From: Branchinecta lynchi | Taxonomy: Eukaryota; Arthropoda; Branchiopoda; Anostraca; Branchinectidae | DNA: 64,000 nucleotides | Assembly: GCA_023053575.1 (NCBI GenBank) | Contig: JAKZAP010000010.1 | Location: 10,811,225-10,875,224, forward strand | Reading direction: 5' to 3' | Shown here: positions 27,401 through 33,400 of the stretch, one piece after another | How the letters are laid out: every line of letters starts with the position of its first letter | How positions within the stretch are numbered: position 1 is the stretch's first letter | Notes under the pieces: model-generated | Databases searched by the model: none | Seen by the model: the letters and a program-made list of their open reading frames with translations, nothing else | Told to the model about the DNA's origin: nothing | Position numbers and translations under genes: made by a program

Positions 27401-30400
27401 CTCTCTTGACCCCCTGTGAATAGCCTCTGCTGTCCCAACAGGGTTACAGATCTTGATGCTTCCTTGCGATAACAGCCCATGGTATGGAAACGAAATGAGA
27501 AAAGTGTGTTTTTGGAGAAAAGAAGGGACTGAAACTACAAGAAATGAAAATTCCAAAATCCATTCCAAACGTCTGGTCGCTTATTCAGTGCTCTGCCAGA
27601 CGATACCAAATGTATAGCGACAGAGTTTACCCAGTAGGTTGACAGCCAGTTGGCAGATAAGACACTTTTTTTCTTATTTCTAGCCTACCTAGAAAACGGT
27701 GTGTCGGCTTTGAAAACTGCTCCAAACATATTGTAGCCCGTAAAAAGCACTTCAAAATGGGTATCTTGGAATTTTTCCGCCACCGTCAATTTGGCTTGAC
27801 ACGCTTAAAACAGATATTGTCAATTAACACGGGAACAGCGTATACCTGCTCTTTATGAGTTTTAAAGTACCGTTCCGCCTTAAGTATGTTTATTATCTAA
27901 AAGCCATGTTCGGACGAGCCGATATTTGACTTTTCCGTCACGTATACGCCTGATGAAGTAACAAAAAATTAGTGGAATAAATATTTTTGGAAGTAGGCTA
28001 GTTTGCAGCAAAACTGTGGATTTTAGTTAGTGTTTTTGATATCCCAAAACGTAAGTGGAGGGATACCTATGACATCGCAAAAGTTGTCCGTCTGTCCGCA
28101 CGATAACTCCAGAAGGGATTGAGGTATATTGATGAAACTTGGTGGGAGCATCCTTTGGGTCAAAGTACAGGTACAGTTCGAAGATGGGCTCTGTAGCCCT
28201 ATGTTAGAGGGTGGGGGAGGGGTTTCAAATTAAGGGGCGAACAAAATATTTTTTGAAAGTTATCGAGATAGTTGATTAAGGGGTAAAGAGACATGCTAAA
28301 TTCGAATATGAAATTTATTTTCTTGCCAGACAATTAGTTCGGCCGGAACCGAAGAATTTGTTAAAAGTGAAAGTTTTATTTAAATTTGATAAGATATTCG
28401 ATTTGCGGGTAAGAAGACATGCTGAGTTCGCACATGACAATAATTTTTTTCACCGGACGTATATACAGAACGGAACCCGGCTGAAACCGGAAAATTTGTT
28501 AAAAGTAAAACTGAAGTTGATTAGAGTTTGGGTGTAGGGGTAAGGAGACATGCTTAATTCGTTTTTGAGCTTTAGTTCTTTGGCAGACAAGTAGTTTGTC
28601 CGGAATCCGGCCGAAACCGGAAGTTGGGCAGAAGTAAGGAAGGAAGGAGATACGACATAGGCTATAGGGTAAACCATATGCTGATTCCGTATCTGAATAT
28701 TTGACAGCTTCTTTTTACACTGCTTCTTGGCCGACGATTGAAATTAAGTGTCTTTTTGTGTATGTTTATGTGTTTTATTTTATTTTCTTCATTTATTCCG
28801 CTTTATTAAAACGGCGGGTTATAAATAAATTACTTACTTACTTACTTACAGCACAAAAAGGATATCTTAATATATCTGAAGTTGTTGAAAATCAGCTGGC
28901 GTATCCGGTTTGCTCTGTCAAATACGAATTTGGTCTTCTCCGATTATTACCATTGGCCTTAACCTGTTTGTAACTTTTAAAAGTAAAAATGTTTAAGAAG
29001 TCTGTTGAAGACCGACCGAATTGTCGGGAGCAAACATTAAAACTTTGGGATCCCATCGAAACCTTTGGTCTTGTATATGGCGGCCATTCACTAAATATTC
29101 CTTCAGCCCAAGCTGACTGCGAATCACATTTGACAGTGCAAAAGCGATACGTCAGGTACAATTTATCTATTTTAGACAAGTTCGTTTTCCAGCTTGAGCC
29201 TAAAGAGGACCCTTGCCAAGAAGGGCCGAAATATAGCTCTAAGAAATTGTAGCTGAAGTATCCGTTTTGCATTGTCGAATGTGACCGTTGACTGTTAGGA
29301 ACCAAGCTTCCTGTGCTGGCTACTGTTTGCTCCTTACGATTGAAAAAGGCTAAAATCGCGAACGAGGCATCGAAGCCACTGATCGCAGGGTGACATTGGA
29401 TGACCTCTTAAGAAAACCTATTTTTTCTAGCTTTTTAATGATAACTCGCACGCACTTCTTCTGTCTCCGAAAATCTGTCAAGGATAAGGACTCCGCCACC
29501 ATTTCTGTACAAAAGGATTTGAAATCTGTTTTCAAAATCACCAGCAAAAAGCGACAGCCTGAATTTCTGACGTTCAAATTTGGAAAGGCAAACACGGAGG
29601 GAAACTATGTTGTGGACGACTGCGCAAGGTAAGACCTTCACTCCCTGACAGATGCGACCCTGAGTATGACATGTTCCTTAGCTTACCTTAGACCTTAGTT
29701 CCTCCTGCAACTCCAGAGGCGCTTAGGGCATCCAAGAAGAGCCGCCAGTCTTCTCTCATAAGGGCCGCTGCCCATACATCTTCCCATTCAGGTTGGATAG
29801 ACGCGTTGATATTGTGAAGATCCGACTGGTCGGTACGGCGGAGAGTGTTCTTCGGTCTGTAGTAGAATCTGTCGTAGCTGCTTTCTGAAGATGTTGAAAA
29901 CAGAACAAGCTTGTAGCCTCTAGTATGGACTGTACTCCCTCCTCTTGCAATTGTCACCATTTCTAACTGGATTTGGGTTGACATTCTGTTTCCAAAATCA
30001 AAACTGACTACTATCCTAACATGCACCCTCTACTATATATACGCAGTGTTGCGATACTGATTTTTTTAATTATACTAGACATAGGTCTAAAAATGTACAT
30101 CCCGGCAAAAAATGTACCAGACTCCAAAAATCTCTTCGTCTGGATCCCTCCGGATGCCACTGGAGGATAGCGGTGGGAGTCTGCAGTTATGCGATAATCT
30201 TCTATGTCTTTTAAAGTGAACTCCGGCGTGGCCAATAGGACTTCAAAGTCAAAGAAGGACGTTTTCAAAAGAAATAGGAAGGTGGGCAATGCAGAATCGA
30301 ACCTCGCTGTTTCTGTCATACAGGCTAAAACTGATGTACTTCATTACGGTATTCTCTACATAGTCTGAATACTAACTCGTATAAATATACAACTCATACT

Positions 30401-33400
30401 AGGGAATTAATACTTATTTGCGTTTTAAATACCTTTACGGATTCCCCAAACTGACTAATATTTACACTGACCCACTAAACTTGGACTTACTGACCCCATT
30501 ATAGTGGAAAATGTATATATTCATATACTTGATCGACCCTGTTTCTGTCGGCAGAAGTATCTTCGAGAAACTGTCTGCAACGCAGATACGCACAAGAGAC
30601 TTCTTGTCAAATTTCATTCTCACTGCCTCTTAGTGGACTTTTTTGTACGTTAGGGTTGTTAGAATAATCTTGCAAAAAATGTGATCAGTAAACTTGACTC
30701 TCCTAAATAATTGTCCCCACATGAGCCGTTCACTCAGGGGCGGTTCGAAGGGCTTGGGCATGGGGGGTGAGGACTTCAAAATGTACGACTGGCTAAAAAC
30801 ACAGCACCAGCAGGCTCAAGAAATATTAAAATTATAAGTTCTAGAACGTTACGGAAAATGCCATTGTAGTAATAAATACAGGGTTCGTGCGGCTCTGGGA
30901 ATCAGGGAAAAGTCAGGGAATTTATTTTTGGTCAGGGAAATCAGGGAAAATCGTGAAAAGTTGCAGAAGGTCAGGGAAATTAATGGAAAAGTTCAGTCTA
31001 TACGCGTTGTTAATTTCTCGTACAGTTTGAACGGCTTTACGAAGCTGATGGATGCTTTGTTCAGTTTTTATGGCACAATTGCCTTCCGGCCAAGTGCCAT
31101 AATCCGACCACTTTTCCGTCGGTCTGTCGGTTCGTCAGTCAGTCTGGTGTTTGCGAGTTAGGGTACTTCCAGATGTGCTAGGACGATGAAACTTGGCAGG
31201 CATATTAGGGACCCGTCCAAACTAACTCGGAAACAATCACTTGCTCGATCCGACCATCGTGGGGGGGGGGAGGGAGGGAATCCGGAATTTAGAGACATGC
31301 ATAACTTTCGAACGGGTGGTCGGATCTTAGTGACTTGATATTTGGAGAGGCCTCGTGTCTCATATGTCCTATTTCAAGTGCGGAACGAATATGATGAATG
31401 TGGGGGGGGGGGGGGGGGAGTAGAAGGGGGGCGGACCGGAAATCATGTGGCACGCTTAGAGTGGATCTATCAGGATGATACTTGGTGGGAGGAACAAGCA
31501 CAAGCCGTAGGTACATCATTGACAGAACCGGACCGAATTCGTTTACTGTGGGGGAGTTGGAGGGGGTTTCCGGAATTCCGATGGTTCGGAGTTAAGTTAC
31601 TTCCAGGTGGGCTAGGACTATGAAACTTGACAGGTAAGTCAGGGATCCGACCAGATTAACCTGGGAATAGTCAACTTCCCCATCCGATCACCGTGGGGAG
31701 AGTAGAAGGAGGGGGAATCCGGAATCTTGAGGAATGTGTAACATTGGAACGGATGATCGGATCTTAACGAAACTTGATATTTGGAAAGAGCTCGTGCCTC
31801 GAATGACCTATTTAAAGCCGGATCCGATGAATGTGGGGGGGGGGGGGACCGGAAATCTTGTGACACGTTTAGAGTCAAGCGATTGGGATGAAACTTGGTG
31901 GGAAGGACAAGCACAAGAACTAGATACTCAGTGATAGAACCGGATCGGATTTGGGCACTGTGGGGGGAGTCCGGAAATCGGGCTATCGCGATCTAAGGTA
32001 TTTCCAGATGTGCTAGGACGATGAAACTTGACGTGAACATTAGAGACTTGACGGGATTGTTTAGAAATAATCAGTTCTCCAACCCAACCATCGTGGGGGA
32101 GTGGAGGGAGGGGAAATCTGGAATCTTGATGTATGTATAACTCTTGAACGAGTGGTCGGATCTTAACGAAACATGATATTTGGGAAGACCTCATGTATCG
32201 GATGACCCGTTTTAAGTCCGGACTGGATCTGACGAATGTGGGGGGGGGGTCTTGTGACACGCTTAGAGTAGAGCAATTGGGATGAAACTTGGTGGGAAGA
32301 ACAAGGACAAGAACTATATACATCAGTGACAAAATCGGACCGGGTTCGGGCACTGTGAGGGGAGTTGGTGGGTGGGGGGTCCGGAATTTCGGTTATCGCG
32401 AACTAAGTTAATTCCAGATGTTCTAGGGTGATGAAACTTGGCTTGAACATTAGAAACTTGACAAGATTGAAACAAGACAGAAATTGTCACTTCTTAGATC
32501 CAACCATCCCTTAAAGTACTAATCCTAACCTTAAAGTACTAATCCTAAGCACAAAGTACAGAAGATGCTTTTAAGCAAAGTTTACATTTAACTCAAAGGT
32601 GGTAAACTAATTTTTAGCACCCTTAAAGTGCGTTTCTTAACCGAAAAGTAAAAAAATACGTTACGCACGAACCCTGTGAATAATAAACAAATAAGTAACA
32701 GGAATTAGACGATGCCGTTCATATCAAATTTCACTGGTGAGAAGATAAGCCTTGGTACCGGTTTCTGACATAACTACTCAAGACAAACTAAAGTGAGCGC
32801 CGCAGGCGAATTTTTTTCAATCCGAGCAAAATTCAACTACTCCTTTATAACTCCTACCTTTTAATGTAGCTTAGACTCCAAATCTCAAGCTGAAAACCGC
32901 ACATAAATGATGCACACTTCCACTAAATATAAATAGGGTAGGACTACGAAAGAGCCGCAGGCAAAATTTGTTAAATCGCGTTTATTCGGCAATATTCGAC
33001 TACTTCCCAGCTCCTTATGCGACTTTTTTGTAATTGGACCTTTTTCTGGCATTTCTAGCTTTTAAGGTGGCTGAAATCTTAGGCCTATAACACCTCATCT
33101 AAATTACAGGCCGTTCAACCAGATAGCGAGTAGGCGACTATGAAAGACAGCATTGACATATCCGTCAATGCCCCGATAACTCGCAAACGGAGTGGGATTT
33201 CTCGGAAGTTGGTATGTGGTTGTACTTCCCACTTGTGAATTTAGACTTAAAGTGGAATATAGTGCAATAATAAGGCGGTCGTACCTGTTTCTTTCTAAGA
33301 TACAGAGATTTTTGCACAACACCAGGTAGGATAATGTTGAAACGTCGTGCCGCAGGCGAAATTTTCGGAAATCATCCTGTTTTCAGCGCCACAGACTGAA

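Noticed and set aside
29688..30319. Two - strand frames of about 100 codons as a gene
   Set aside because: No family resemblance, no splice structure and location in a transposon-rich intron. Kept only as an unassigned stretch.
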